29,613 nt of DNA, taken from positions 1 to 29,613 of IMG/VR virus record IMGVR_UViG_3300032182_000077; one strand, given 5' to 3'. This document shows, one piece after another, positions 6,727 to 14,829 of the stretch. The stretch is from a virus. The position numbers were made by a program, and so were the translations under genes. Every line of letters starts with the position of its first letter. Positions within the stretch are counted from its first letter, which is position 1. Under the pieces are notes generated by a model that made no database searches, was not told where the DNA came from, and worked only from the letters and a program-made list of their open reading frames with translations.

Positions 6727-7391
6727 TACGTTACCATTTCCTTGTCTGATTGTTTACCATAACCTTTAATGATACGTGTTGCTTTGATACGATCATTATA
6801 TTTTGTTTCAGTCTCTTTCCATACAAGTTCTCTATCGTATGGTAGTTTGCCTGTACCTCTAGTCATGATAAAGTCTTCGACGGGTAAGAAGATAGAAGTC
6901 TCCCACTCATCTATGGCAAGATCTAGGAACTTACTTTCGCAGTGATTATAAAGATATTTATGCACCAATGTGCGAGGGATGTCAATCAATCCCTTCTCTA
7001 GTCTTTGAATAATTTTGACTCGTCTCTTTGGTTTGATGTAGTGTAGGTTTGCTCCGTAGAATCCTTCACCATCTTGTTTGATAACATACACTAGTGGAAA
7101 CCTGTCGTAGTAAGGCAACCACTTTGACATTGCTTTGTACTCAAAGAAATATAGGTGACCCTCTCTTACTTTCATGCGAAGTAAGTTCTCATCCTGCACC
7201 TGATCCCGCGCATCTCTTTTCTCTTGACGGATTAGTTTTTCTGGTGTCTCTACGAAGGTTGATGCTAGTTGTTTTACTTTACCCTTGTACCACGAGAGAG
7301 ACTTCTTCTCTCCACCTGTAGCATCACTAACCTTCTCGAAGATAGTGGTATAGTTATTGGTTCCGAATCCTTTAGTGCTTCTTCTTGCCAT
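6726..7391 (-). CDS. Unidentified virion or assembly protein (221 aa)
   Basis: The gene lies between gp4 and gp48. It overlaps the gp4 3' end by 20 bases and the gp48 start by one, so it is almost certainly part of this late structural operon. The protein is basic at the start (MARRSTKGFGTNNY), has a charged helical region and then a compact domain (HLYFFEYKAMSKWLPYYDRF, and FYGANLHYIKPKRR) that I associate with T4-like cyanophage proteins of unassigned role. In T4, gene 2 (DNA end protector) is adjacent to gene 4, so that is a positional candidate only. No signal peptide or membrane segment. Confidence 0.7.
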   Translation of the reverse strand: MARRSTKGFGTNNYTTIFEKVSDATGGEKKSLSWYKGKVKQLASTFVETPEKLIRQEKRDARDQVQDENLLRMKVREGHLYFFEYKAMSKWLPYYDRFPLVYVIKQDGEGFYGANLHYIKPKRRVKIIQRLEKGLIDIPRTLVHKYLYNHCESKFLDLAIDEWETSIFLPVEDFIMTRGTGKLPYDRELVWKETETKYNDRIKATRIIKGYGKQSDKEMVT

Positions 7392-7833
7392 TGTTCTTTA
7401 TCCCTAGGTGATCTTCGGTGAGGATGATAAATTTCATCTGCCTGTCCTCACAGAAGTCCTCCGCCGCTTCCCATTTGGCGCGATTCTTAAGGTAAGTTAG
7501 AACTTCTTTCTTCCAAGCAGCTGTCTTTCGTTTTGGTTTCTCATTCGGTTTTTGTGTCTGTTTCTTTGGTTTCACTTCGACTAGGTACTTCGCTACCACG
7601 CCAGCTTTTGATCTGACTTTGATGTAGAAGTCGGGATAGTATCTGTGGACTCTCCCATCAGTAGGACATCTGTAAGGAATGATTACTTCCTCACTACCCC
7701 ACTCAATGATGCTTCCATTATGATCACAGAAGTCCATGAACTTACGCTCCCACAAACTGCGATAAATAATATTAGTGGGATTGCCCTTGTACTTCCGTGG
7801 GTAGGCTGGTTTATATTTTCCAGAGTAAGGCAT
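7372..7833 (-). CDS. 4: Head completion protein gp4
   Basis: In T4, gp4 acts with gp50 and gp65 on filled heads and is required for tail joining. The 153-residue protein aligns with T4 gp4 from memory: PYSGKYKPAYPRKYKGNP (T4 AYSGKW...KYRGDP), then YRSLWERKFMDF, a WGSEEVIIPY strand, a YYPDFYIKV strand, VEVKPKKQTQ and FIILTEDHLGI near the end. The D...VEVKPKK pattern is that of a PD-(D/E)XK-type nuclease fold. The start is the ATG at 7833, giving MPYSG; an ORF extension to 7848 adds five residues with no family match. It is the first gene of the minus-strand operon. Confidence 0.92.
   Translation of the reverse strand: MPYSGKYKPAYPRKYKGNPTNIIYRSLWERKFMDFCDHNGSIIEWGSEEVIIPYRCPTDGRVHRYYPDFYIKVRSKAGVVAKYLVEVKPKKQTQKPNEKPKRKTAAWKKEVLTYLKNRAKWEAAEDFCEDRQMKFIILTEDHLGIKNNGKKKH
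7761..7768 (+). promoter_or_regulatory. Candidate late promoter for gp54 (GATAAATA)
   Basis: The octamer matches the T4-like late promoter (N/T)ATAAATA. It lies on the plus strand about 98 bases before the gp54 ATG, inside the oppositely oriented gp4 gene. gp54 is a late protein with no other late motif close upstream, which supports the call. Confidence 0.5.
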
Positions 7834-7853
7834 AATGTTTCCGCACACCTTCC

Positions 7854-7865
7854 GTATCTATTTAG
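7854..7865 (-). promoter_or_regulatory. Candidate late promoter for the gp4-gp53 operon
   Basis: Read on the minus strand, this gives CTAAATAGATAC, one base away from the CTAAATAAATAC upstream of gp26. It lies about 21 bases before the gp4 ATG in the 32-base gap between divergent genes. Confidence 0.4.
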
Positions 7866-8600
7866 ATGACTAGATCTATCAGTTCATTTATTAATACTAT
7901 TGCTGCCAATGGCGGCATGTCAATGTCAAATAATTATGACGTTGAGTTTGATTTCTCTGGGATCAGAGCATTGGATGTAGGAGAGGGTGAAGCAGGTAAG
8001 ACTACGGTGCTGCAAACATTGTCGGAGTCAGTTGAACCCTATAGTCCAGAGACTAGTACCTTTAAGTTACTCTGTGACGAAGCGCAGCTACCTAACGTTC
8101 AGACTGCTACGGGACAACTGCAGGGTAGATTTCTAGGTGAGAATCAGGTTTCATATCCTTACGCAAAGTTTTATACTGACCTGTCACTTGGGTGGATGTG
8201 TGATGCTAACATGACACCACTTAAGTTCCTCACTTCATGGCATACATTTATCTTTGGTTATGCTGGTGGTGTTAGCGATGCACACGACAAGATTATTAAT
8301 GCGGGAAAGAATGTGCCGCTAGCGAAATTAAAGGGTGAGCAACCGTTACCTCGTAACAGAGCAATTAGACTCAACTATCCAGATACTTATCTAGCGAAGT
8401 GTAGGATCACCAAGACGGAGAAGAGTTCCTTCGCTCCCAATGGTCGTGGTAGTATCATGTATATCCTAGAGGATATCTACCCATACTCTATCGATGCTGT
8501 GCCTATGTCCTATGGTACATCCCAGGTCACCAAGGTCACCGCTAACTTCTACTACAGCAAGCACACTGTAGTATATAATGACGTGCGAACGATGAACTGA
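7866..8600 (+). CDS. 54: Baseplate tail tube initiator, gp54-like
   Basis: gp54 sits on gp48 and starts tail tube polymerisation. The 244-residue protein has features of the tube fold: an aromatic central part (YAKFYTDLSLGWMCDANM, TPLKFLTSWHTFIFGY) and a C-terminal pair of strands, DIYPYSIDAVPMSYG and TKVTANFYYSKHTVVYND, the typical end of gp19/gp54-like tube proteins. Position next to gp26 and divergent from gp4-gp48-gp53 fits. The ATG at 7866 lacks a clear Shine-Dalgarno sequence and MSMSNN at 7917 is a shorter alternative. Shorter than T4 gp54 (320 aa). The stop codon lies inside a sequence element repeated at 20395. Confidence 0.75.
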   Translation: MTRSISSFINTIAANGGMSMSNNYDVEFDFSGIRALDVGEGEAGKTTVLQTLSESVEPYSPETSTFKLLCDEAQLPNVQTATGQLQGRFLGENQVSYPYAKFYTDLSLGWMCDANMTPLKFLTSWHTFIFGYAGGVSDAHDKIINAGKNVPLAKLKGEQPLPRNRAIRLNYPDTYLAKCRITKTEKSSFAPNGRGSIMYILEDIYPYSIDAVPMSYGTSQVTKVTANFYYSKHTVVYNDVRTMN

Positions 8601-8655
8601 AATTGGGATTCCGTTTACCTGAATTCCGAAAAATTTTTCCCGCCAAAAATTGACT
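8595..8655 (+). repeat. Composite intergenic element, copy A
   Basis: It begins at the last sense codon of gp54 (AACTGAAATT) and contains GAATTCCGAAAAA (8621-8633). AATTTTT (8632-8638) can pair with AAAAATT (8645-8651) around CCCGCC, followed by TTGACT (8650-8655). The first 46 bases match the copy at 20395 at 36 ungapped positions. The hairpin could act at the 3' end of the upstream message. Confidence 0.7.
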
Positions 8656-8670
8656 CAAAAAGTCGCGCTA

Positions 8671-8678
8671 AATAAATA
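8671..8678 (+). promoter_or_regulatory. Late promoter for gp26 (AATAAATA)
   Basis: The intergenic octamer AATAAATA matches the cyanophage-type late motif NATAAATA and is 20 bases before the gp26 ATG. A TTGACT at 8650 with 17-base spacing to TAAATA (8673-8678) could also serve as a weak sigma70-like promoter, so the two promoter types may overlap. Confidence 0.65.
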
Positions 8679-8698
8679 CACGATTTGAATTAATCTTC

Positions 8699-9412
8699 AT
8701 GGCATTACCCAAGATTGGAGTCCCTACTTACGAATTGAAGTTACCTTCGACTGGGAAGACTATTAAATACAGACCATTCCTAGTCAAAGAAGAGAAGGTT
8801 CTCCTGCTAGCGTTTGAGTCTGGAGTAGAGAAAGAAGTTGTTACTGCGGTAAAATCTATTCTAAAGAGTTGCATTCTCTCTAGACTTAAAGTAGATGACC
8901 TACCGTCATTTGATCTAGAGTATCTATTCCTCAAGATCAGAGGTGCTGCTGTGGGTGAAGACATTGAACTCACTGTCACCTGCACAGATGACAATGAAAC
9001 TACTACAACTGCGAACATCAATATCGATGACGTGATTGTAGATAAACCAGAAGGTCATACCAATAAGATCATGCTGGACGAAGAGTCTGGTATTGTGATG
9101 AGGTATCCTAGTATGGATAGATTTATTGAGTCGCAGTTCTTGGATAAGAATGTGACTACTGATGAGGTATTCACATTCATTGCTGATCACATTGATCAGA
9201 TCTTCCAAGGTGAGGATGTGTATGACTCTTCTACTACAAGTAAGAAAGAGTTCCGTGAGTTTGTGGAGAGTCTGACAACTAAACAGTTTGAGGCAATCCA
9301 AAAGTTCTATGAGACTATGCCACGCTTGACTCATACATTTACTGTGATCAATCCTAACACTGGTAACGAGTGTTCTTACACCATTGAGGGACTGCAATCT
9401 TTTTTCGCATAG
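8699..9412 (+). CDS. 26: Baseplate hub/tail assembly protein gp26
   Basis: The 237-residue protein opens MALPKIGVPTYELKLPSTGK followed by TIKYRPFLVKEEKVLLLAFE, which matches the start of T4 gp26 closely. gp26 is required for hub assembly in T4 but is not prominent in the finished baseplate, and a chaperone role has been proposed. The last codons, TCT TTT TTC GCA TAG, carry a canonical slippery heptamer T_TTT_TTC at 9400-9406. The frame one base back stays open into gp51, so a fraction of ribosomes should make a 299-residue gp26-gp51 fusion. A late promoter lies just upstream. Confidence 0.9.
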   Translation: MALPKIGVPTYELKLPSTGKTIKYRPFLVKEEKVLLLAFESGVEKEVVTAVKSILKSCILSRLKVDDLPSFDLEYLFLKIRGAAVGEDIELTVTCTDDNETTTTANINIDDVIVDKPEGHTNKIMLDEESGIVMRYPSMDRFIESQFLDKNVTTDEVFTFIADHIDQIFQGEDVYDSSTTSKKEFREFVESLTTKQFEAIQKFYETMPRLTHTFTVINPNTGNECSYTIEGLQSFFA

Positions 9413-9439
9413 CGGTCTTCCAAAATAGTTTGGAGGGCT
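9400..9439 (+). promoter_or_regulatory. Programmed -1 ribosomal frameshift signal
   Basis: The slippery heptamer T_TTT_TTC (9400-9406) is in phase with gp26. A 7-base spacer (9407-9413) follows, then an 11-bp hairpin pairing 9414-9424 with 9429-9439 around the loop ATAG. The stem has three G-T wobbles and no mismatches. The gp26 stop TAG lies in the spacer (9410-9412). All the elements expected of a -1 frameshift site are present at normal distances. Confidence 0.8.
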
Positions 9440-9597
9440 ATTACAAGACTAACTTTGCTATGATGCAGTACCATAAATATAGCTTGACAGAGATAGAAAA
9501 CATGATGCCTTGGGAGCGTGAAGTATACACCTCCCTCTTGATTCAACACATTCAAGAAGAGAAGAAGAAACAAGAGGCAGCGAGGACATCAATGTGA
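9406..9597 (+). CDS. 51: gp51-like tail assembly protein, expressed as a -1 frameshift extension of gp26
   Basis: The frame is open from 9388 to TGA at 9595-9597 but has no usable start before the conserved part. The first in-frame ATG (9460) would cut off the GLEGYYKTNF-like segment and leave 45 residues. Read from CGC at 9406 after slippage, it gives 63 residues: RIAVFQNSLEGYYKTNFAMM, then QYHKYSLTEIENMMPWEREV, YTSLLIQHI and a charged EEKKKQ tail. This pattern is that of tail assembly chaperones and of cyanophage gp51. The stop overlaps the GTG start of the tape measure gene, so synthesis of the two is coupled. Confidence 0.75.
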   Translation, partial: RIAVFQNSLEGYYKTNFAMMQYHKYSLTEIENMMPWEREVYTSLLIQHIQEEKKKQEAARTSM

Positions 9598-12317
9598 ACG
9601 AGGAAACTGACAATCAAATAGATCCGTCAGTCATTGATGACATGCCTGATAGTGTCAAGAGATCCTTGGCAGAGTTCATCAATAAGAAAGGTGGAAACAT
9701 CCCCGTCCCCGAGAAGAAGGGTAGCACTGGTGTAACTAACACCAAAATTCTTCGCGTTCTTACTGGGTCCTTGCAGAAAGTACAAGGACAACTTACTACA
9801 ATCGACAACAGATTAGCGCAGCAGAATGCGCTGATCCAATCCAATCTCAAACTGACTGGTGGATTGTTGAATGCTATTGAAGCACAAGACAGTCTACTTG
9901 CCTCAAAGATTGATGCATTGACTGATGCTTATGAGGCACAGAATGCACTCCTTGTAAAGCAGGCAGACCTCGCTGAAGACAGAAGATCAGAGGCAAGATT
10001 AGAGAGACAGGCTGATAATAATTTTGTCGAACTTCCCGAGACTGCTGCAGGTGCGAGGGTAACTAGTCCTGCTCTCAAAGCAATACGAAGGTCAATACAA
10101 AGACTTTCGAGGGTGCTGACATTCCTTGCACCTGAAAGAGGTATTGGTCTTAAAAGTCTCGGTAGATTTGGAAAGAAAGCATTAATCAATTCTCTTGGTA
10201 AGAGACTTTATAAACAGGTAGCAAGCTTTGCTATCAGTAGTGGTGCAGTTGGTCTTACTAGATCAGTAACTGGTAAAGTTGGATCCAAATTTGGTCCTAA
10301 AATTGCTGCTGCTATTGTTAAAGGAACTAGAGTAGCGTTACCTCTGTTTATCAAAGGTGTAGGTCTGATTGACAAGATTGGAACCAAGAGAGCAGCAGCG
10401 TGGTTTGTTAAAGGCACACAAACTAAAAATTTGGACGCTGTTATTAAAGAGAGTGACGCTATTAAGAATGCTCCAAAATTTATTAAGAAATCTGCGGGAA
10501 AGAGAGCAGTATCTACTGTCACCAAGGAGCAAACTAAAAGAGCAATTGCTAGAGGTGCGACTTACAGTAGTCGTAATCGTGTCGGTAAGGTGATGGGTAA
10601 GGGTGCTTCTAGTTTGGCATCAGAATCTATTGCTAAAATGACAGGAAGAGCTGCACCAAAAGTTGTGACAGCTGCTGGTGGAAAAGCAGCCGCTGGGGCT
10701 ATGGATAAAGCTGTTAAGGGTCAAACTCCTAATGTTCTTCAGCGTGCGTTGATGAGTGCTCCTGTTCGTAATGCATTGGCAAAGAAACTTGGGGCGGAAG
10801 CAGCAGAAAATTTGACTGCTAAACTGGCAAGTAAATTAGTGCCAGGTTTTGGTACTATTTACGGTGCTGTTGAGGGTATTGCTCGTGGTATGATGGGTGA
10901 CTGGAAAGGTATGTTCTTATCATTTGGTGGTGCAATACCTGCTGCTGGTGTTGGTTTTGCTATGCTTGATTTGTTTAGGGAGATTGACATCCCAGCATAT
11001 GAGAGGCACATTGAACCAAACTTCCCAATGCCTAGTGATGAAAACTTCACTGCATTCTTCATGGATGCTCTAGGTATTGGACCTGATCAGTATGAGACTG
11101 GTGGTGCTACAAAACCTGGCACTGCAATCTTGCATGGAACAGAACTAATTACACATAAGAATGCTGACCCAGCAACAGCACTCTACGCTCCTATTATCTC
11201 TGGTATCCTAGGATCTACTACAGCATACATGCGCCAGGCAGGACCATCTGCATCCTATATTGCGCCACTATACAATAGAGAAGCGGGTAAATTATCTAGA
11301 CAGTTTGGCATCACTCATGTCAATGCTGTTAGTGGTACTGGTGGATCCTTTATCGGCATTGGATCACGCATGGATCAGTATGAGAAGAAAGCAGAGGCGG
11401 AGAAACCATACTATGGTCCTGCTGGTGGTCCCGAGGGAGAGGATGGAGAACCACAGGCAAACAAGGAAGGTATGCTGGGCATGATTGCTAGGTTCTTTGG
11501 GTTCCCTATGAGGTCAGGTGAGGATGTAAACTCTGACTTCACCAACCTAGGAGCTATGGACTCTAGAGAGGGTCTTTCGGACGGAGATCCTACTGGTGGT
11601 AGCAAGACTGCTAGTGACTTGGGAACGCATCTAAAAGGATTGAAAGATAAGTTACCTGTTACTGGACAAATTCATAGACATCCAGATCACCCACCTTGGT
11701 CGCAGAATAGTGGTCATCGTGCCATGTCCATGCACTACAGTGGCAGAGCACTAGATATTGGTGGTTACTCTCCTTCTACTCCACAGAATGGTGACTACCC
11801 AGGTGCATCTGGTGCTGATGAACAGGCACCTGTCATTCGTGAGATTATCAAGTGGAACAAAGCAAAGGGTGTGTCCCCAGTCGAACTGGTACATGGATCA
11901 CCTGCTTACAGAGGTACTGGATCTTATCGTGAGTATCCAGACTCGCACCATCATCATGTTCACATTGCATACAAGAATGGTGGTCTAACATATGACAAAC
12001 CACACGTCGCACTGATGGGTGAGGAGGGTGAAGAGATTGTCATTCCACATGCACAATCCACAGGTGTGGCAAGAGATCACTTGCTTGCTGTTGCTGATGC
12101 ACAGACCCAGAAAGAAGTTGTCTCTGCATATGCAAAGTTTACTCCTGATATTCTCATGTATGATGAGGAGGAAGAGCAGATGCAAACTACATTTATTATT
12201 AACATGACTAAACCAGTAATTAGTAGTGGTGGTTCAACAGCACCATCAGCAACTGTTGCTACTGGTGGTAGGATGCATGGTGCATCCAGATCCTTGATCT
12301 TGCAATCGTTGTACTAA
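9594..12317 (+). CDS. Tape-measure-like tail protein with M15-type peptidase motif
   Basis: A 907-residue protein starting at GTG 9594 (GTGA overlap with gp51). Residues 30-150 are coiled-coil-like. Around residues 180-460 it is basic, Ala/Gly-rich and amphipathic to hydrophobic, as in tape measures. Two glycine segments, GTAILHGTELI and GGLTYDKPHVALMGEEGEEI followed by VIP, are typical tape-measure C-terminal motifs. Between them, residues about 690-795 carry H714-x6-D721 (HYSGRALD) and H788-V-H790, the zinc-ligand pattern of M15 D,D-peptidases. It probably sets tail length and helps open peptidoglycan at injection. Its place after gp26/gp51 fits a tape measure (T4 gp29 role), but I see no direct gp29 similarity. 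Confidence 0.8.
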   Translation: MNEETDNQIDPSVIDDMPDSVKRSLAEFINKKGGNIPVPEKKGSTGVTNTKILRVLTGSLQKVQGQLTTIDNRLAQQNALIQSNLKLTGGLLNAIEAQDSLLASKIDALTDAYEAQNALLVKQADLAEDRRSEARLERQADNNFVELPETAAGARVTSPALKAIRRSIQRLSRVLTFLAPERGIGLKSLGRFGKKALINSLGKRLYKQVASFAISSGAVGLTRSVTGKVGSKFGPKIAAAIVKGTRVALPLFIKGVGLIDKIGTKRAAAWFVKGTQTKNLDAVIKESDAIKNAPKFIKKSAGKRAVSTVTKEQTKRAIARGATYSSRNRVGKVMGKGASSLASESIAKMTGRAAPKVVTAAGGKAAAGAMDKAVKGQTPNVLQRALMSAPVRNALAKKLGAEAAENLTAKLASKLVPGFGTIYGAVEGIARGMMGDWKGMFLSFGGAIPAAGVGFAMLDLFREIDIPAYERHIEPNFPMPSDENFTAFFMDALGIGPDQYETGGATKPGTAILHGTELITHKNADPATALYAPIISGILGSTTAYMRQAGPSASYIAPLYNREAGKLSRQFGITHVNAVSGTGGSFIGIGSRMDQYEKKAEAEKPYYGPAGGPEGEDGEPQANKEGMLGMIARFFGFPMRSGEDVNSDFTNLGAMDSREGLSDGDPTGGSKTASDLGTHLKGLKDKLPVTGQIHRHPDHPPWSQNSGHRAMSMHYSGRALDIGGYSPSTPQNGDYPGASGADEQAPVIREIIKWNKAKGVSPVELVHGSPAYRGTGSYREYPDSHHHHVHIAYKNGGLTYDKPHVALMGEEGEEIVIPHAQSTGVARDHLLAVADAQTQKEVVSAYAKFTPDILMYDEEEEQMQTTFIINMTKPVISSGGSTAPSATVATGGRMHGASRSLILQSLY

Positions 12318-12339
12318 ATATCAGGGGGGATCATAACTA

Positions 12340-14829
12340 ATGGCAGCATTTACCGAGGCATACGAGGGTTTAGACGGTGGAAGGAATCACCTTGGTGATG
12401 CCATCAGTATGGTCATGGCTGCCAGAAGAATGGCGGAAGTTGAGAGAGATAGAGCAGAAGATTTAGCAGAGAGAAATCAAACATCTTTAGAAGAAGCAGG
12501 TATTGAAAAGGGGCACTTCTTTAAGGCAGCACTGTTCCATACCTTTGGTGGTAACTGGATTGATGATAAGAAAGAAGCATTTAAAAATCTAAAAGATAGA
12601 ACTAAACTACTAAAGAATCCAAGGAAAAACTTCTTTACTTTTTTAGATTTCAAGGGAAAGAAGAGAAGCAGCACGCAGAGATTTCGTGATGCCTTGGGTC
12701 TGGATGACATTAGTATTGATGACCCAGCACTTCGTCCTCGTTCAGCATATCCTAGGCAGCAACCCAGTTCTACAGAGAAGGTAGCGCAAGCAGCATCTGG
12801 TTCAAAGCAGAGAATATCTAGAGAAGATATCTTGTCTGCTGTGTCGGACATCGCCAAGTCTCTAGAAAAGACTGCCCTCTCTATCAATAGACAAGCGCAA
12901 GAAAATACTGCGATTGCTACCAATATTTCTGGAATGAGAACTGATGTTGTCTCCCAGATTAGTCAGAGAACAGATAGCATTGAGGGTAAACTTGACAAGT
13001 TAATTGCTGCTGTCAATCAGCAGACGGCAACACTTAAATCTAGTGAGGAGAAACAGAAAAACATCAGGCAGGAAGCGCGTCTAAAGAAACAGAATGACAA
13101 CAATAGTCTTGAGATACCTGATGATACTTCTACTGCTAAAGATGAAAGCAAGACGATAGGTGCTACAGATCAGCAGAACATAGAGTTCCAGATGCAGCAG
13201 ATGTATAACATGCAGCAGGGTGACAATCCACAGCTGGAGCAGGGTGGCATAGTATCTGGTCCTGATAGTGGATATGAAGTCACACTACATGGTGATGAGA
13301 TGGTTGTGCCTCTTGATAATAATTACACTCAAGGAGAACCGAGTGCTGTTGATGGTGTAACTAGACCCACACCACAGTATGAAATGGGGTCGCTGAAACA
13401 ACCAGACACAACTCCACCGAAGTATGAACGTGGAAATATGGGTATTACGCCACTCAAAATTCCTAAATACTCGGACAAACCCAGGACTGCTGGGTTACAA
13501 TCGAGTCCTGAAATGAATAAAGCATTGGTTACGGCAATGTCATTGCCTATGATGGTGAGTGGTGGTCATGTTCTGTCTGCTACGCAACAGTATCAACAAG
13601 AGATTGGTGGTAGAGATCCTAGATTGCAGGCAGCAATCACAGCACAAGCAAGACCTGTAGCAGATATCTATGGGTTGCCCGCCACACTGGCATCAGCACC
13701 ACCATCTTCACCTCCTCCTGTACCTGCAGAGAAGACGGGAAGCAGTCTATTGAAAGACCTGCAGAATGTTATCAACCAAGGCAGGAGAGCACCGCAGGAT
13801 ACTGGTGGTGGCGCTCCCATCGCATCCCCAGTGGGTGGTAGATATGGAGTAGAAGGTGACTATAATGAGCAAGGTAGTGCTGACTTCGCACAGTTCCTTG
13901 GCGCTAAAGAGTCTGGTAACAGTTACACTAAACTGGTTGGTGGTAGAGAAGACACCAGTATCATGGAGAAGACAGTCAACCAACTAAACAATGAGTTTGG
14001 TGGACAGTTTGCCATGGGCAGGTATCAGATTCAAATGAGAACTGCTAGAGAAGTTTTAGAAAACAATAATCAGGATCCTGGTTCGTTTGTCTTCAATAAA
14101 GAGGGGCAGGATCAAATCTATCAGATGTTATTGGTGCGTCGTGGACTGAACGAATACTTGGCTGGTGAGATTAGTGATGAAAAGTTTGCGCGTAATCTTT
14201 CCATGGAGTGGGCAGCACTGCCTGCTGATGCTGGTGGTCGCAGTTACTATGCTGGAGTTGGAAACAACAAGGCACATCTATCTTGGGATGATACACTGAA
14301 GCATGTTAGGGCTATGAAAGCCAAGGTGCAGAAGAATGATCCAGCAACAATATCTGAAACTGGTGCAGCGAATCTTGCCGAGTTCATTAGCAAGTCTAAA
14401 TCAGGTGACCGCAGTACATTTAGTATTGATGAACTGGGTCTTACCTATCAGAGAGGTAGAAGATTCTTCGGTCTTGGACCACCTATCGACAGACTGATTG
14501 ATCAGGAGACTAACACTACCATCTTCACTGGTACACCTACTGTTGTACAGAATGAGATTCAGAGAAGATTAAAGAAGAAGAAACTGCTTCCTGCTAATGG
14601 TCCCCAGGCAATCAATCCTCCTGCCTCGCAACCAGTAGAGACCATGACTGCTATGAAACCTGATAGACCTATCAGAAATTCGCAGGGTCAAGTCATTGCT
14701 CTAAATACCCCAGTAGGACAAACGGAATCGCGTGAAACATCTGCGCCGCCTACTACACAGAACACTGCTATCTCACCTGGTAGATCATCTGGTCTAGAGG
14801 CATACTATAATCCTAATCCTGTTGCATAA
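12340..14829 (+). CDS. Large tail structural protein with lysozyme/transglycosylase-like domain
   Basis: An 829-residue protein with a strong Shine-Dalgarno sequence (AGGGGGGA, 12322-12329). The N-terminal 120 residues are charged and helical, and residues 160-260 are coiled-coil-like. A GGIVSGPDSGYEVTLHGDEM segment (near 305) resembles the glycine/LHGxE motif of the preceding tape measure. Residues about 510-665 form a lysozyme-like domain: E524 in GAKESGNSY, GQFAMGRYQIQMRT near 555, a LLVRRGLNEYL helix and MEWAALP, resembling lambda-endolysin-type (GH104) transglycosylases. The C-terminus is Pro/Thr-rich. The likely role is cell-wall cleavage during DNA entry. It is translationally coupled to the next gene (TAATG). 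Confidence 0.72.
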   Translation: MAAFTEAYEGLDGGRNHLGDAISMVMAARRMAEVERDRAEDLAERNQTSLEEAGIEKGHFFKAALFHTFGGNWIDDKKEAFKNLKDRTKLLKNPRKNFFTFLDFKGKKRSSTQRFRDALGLDDISIDDPALRPRSAYPRQQPSSTEKVAQAASGSKQRISREDILSAVSDIAKSLEKTALSINRQAQENTAIATNISGMRTDVVSQISQRTDSIEGKLDKLIAAVNQQTATLKSSEEKQKNIRQEARLKKQNDNNSLEIPDDTSTAKDESKTIGATDQQNIEFQMQQMYNMQQGDNPQLEQGGIVSGPDSGYEVTLHGDEMVVPLDNNYTQGEPSAVDGVTRPTPQYEMGSLKQPDTTPPKYERGNMGITPLKIPKYSDKPRTAGLQSSPEMNKALVTAMSLPMMVSGGHVLSATQQYQQEIGGRDPRLQAAITAQARPVADIYGLPATLASAPPSSPPPVPAEKTGSSLLKDLQNVINQGRRAPQDTGGGAPIASPVGGRYGVEGDYNEQGSADFAQFLGAKESGNSYTKLVGGREDTSIMEKTVNQLNNEFGGQFAMGRYQIQMRTAREVLENNNQDPGSFVFNKEGQDQIYQMLLVRRGLNEYLAGEISDEKFARNLSMEWAALPADAGGRSYYAGVGNNKAHLSWDDTLKHVRAMKAKVQKNDPATISETGAANLAEFISKSKSGDRSTFSIDELGLTYQRGRRFFGLGPPIDRLIDQETNTTIFTGTPTVVQNEIQRRLKKKKLLPANGPQAINPPASQPVETMTAMKPDRPIRNSQGQVIALNTPVGQTESRETSAPPTTQNTAISPGRSSGLEAYYNPNPVA

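Noticed and set aside
9460-9597. gp51 starting at the internal ATG at 9460
   Set aside because: It would drop the conserved-looking segment upstream and has no Shine-Dalgarno sequence. The frameshift reading explains the frame better.
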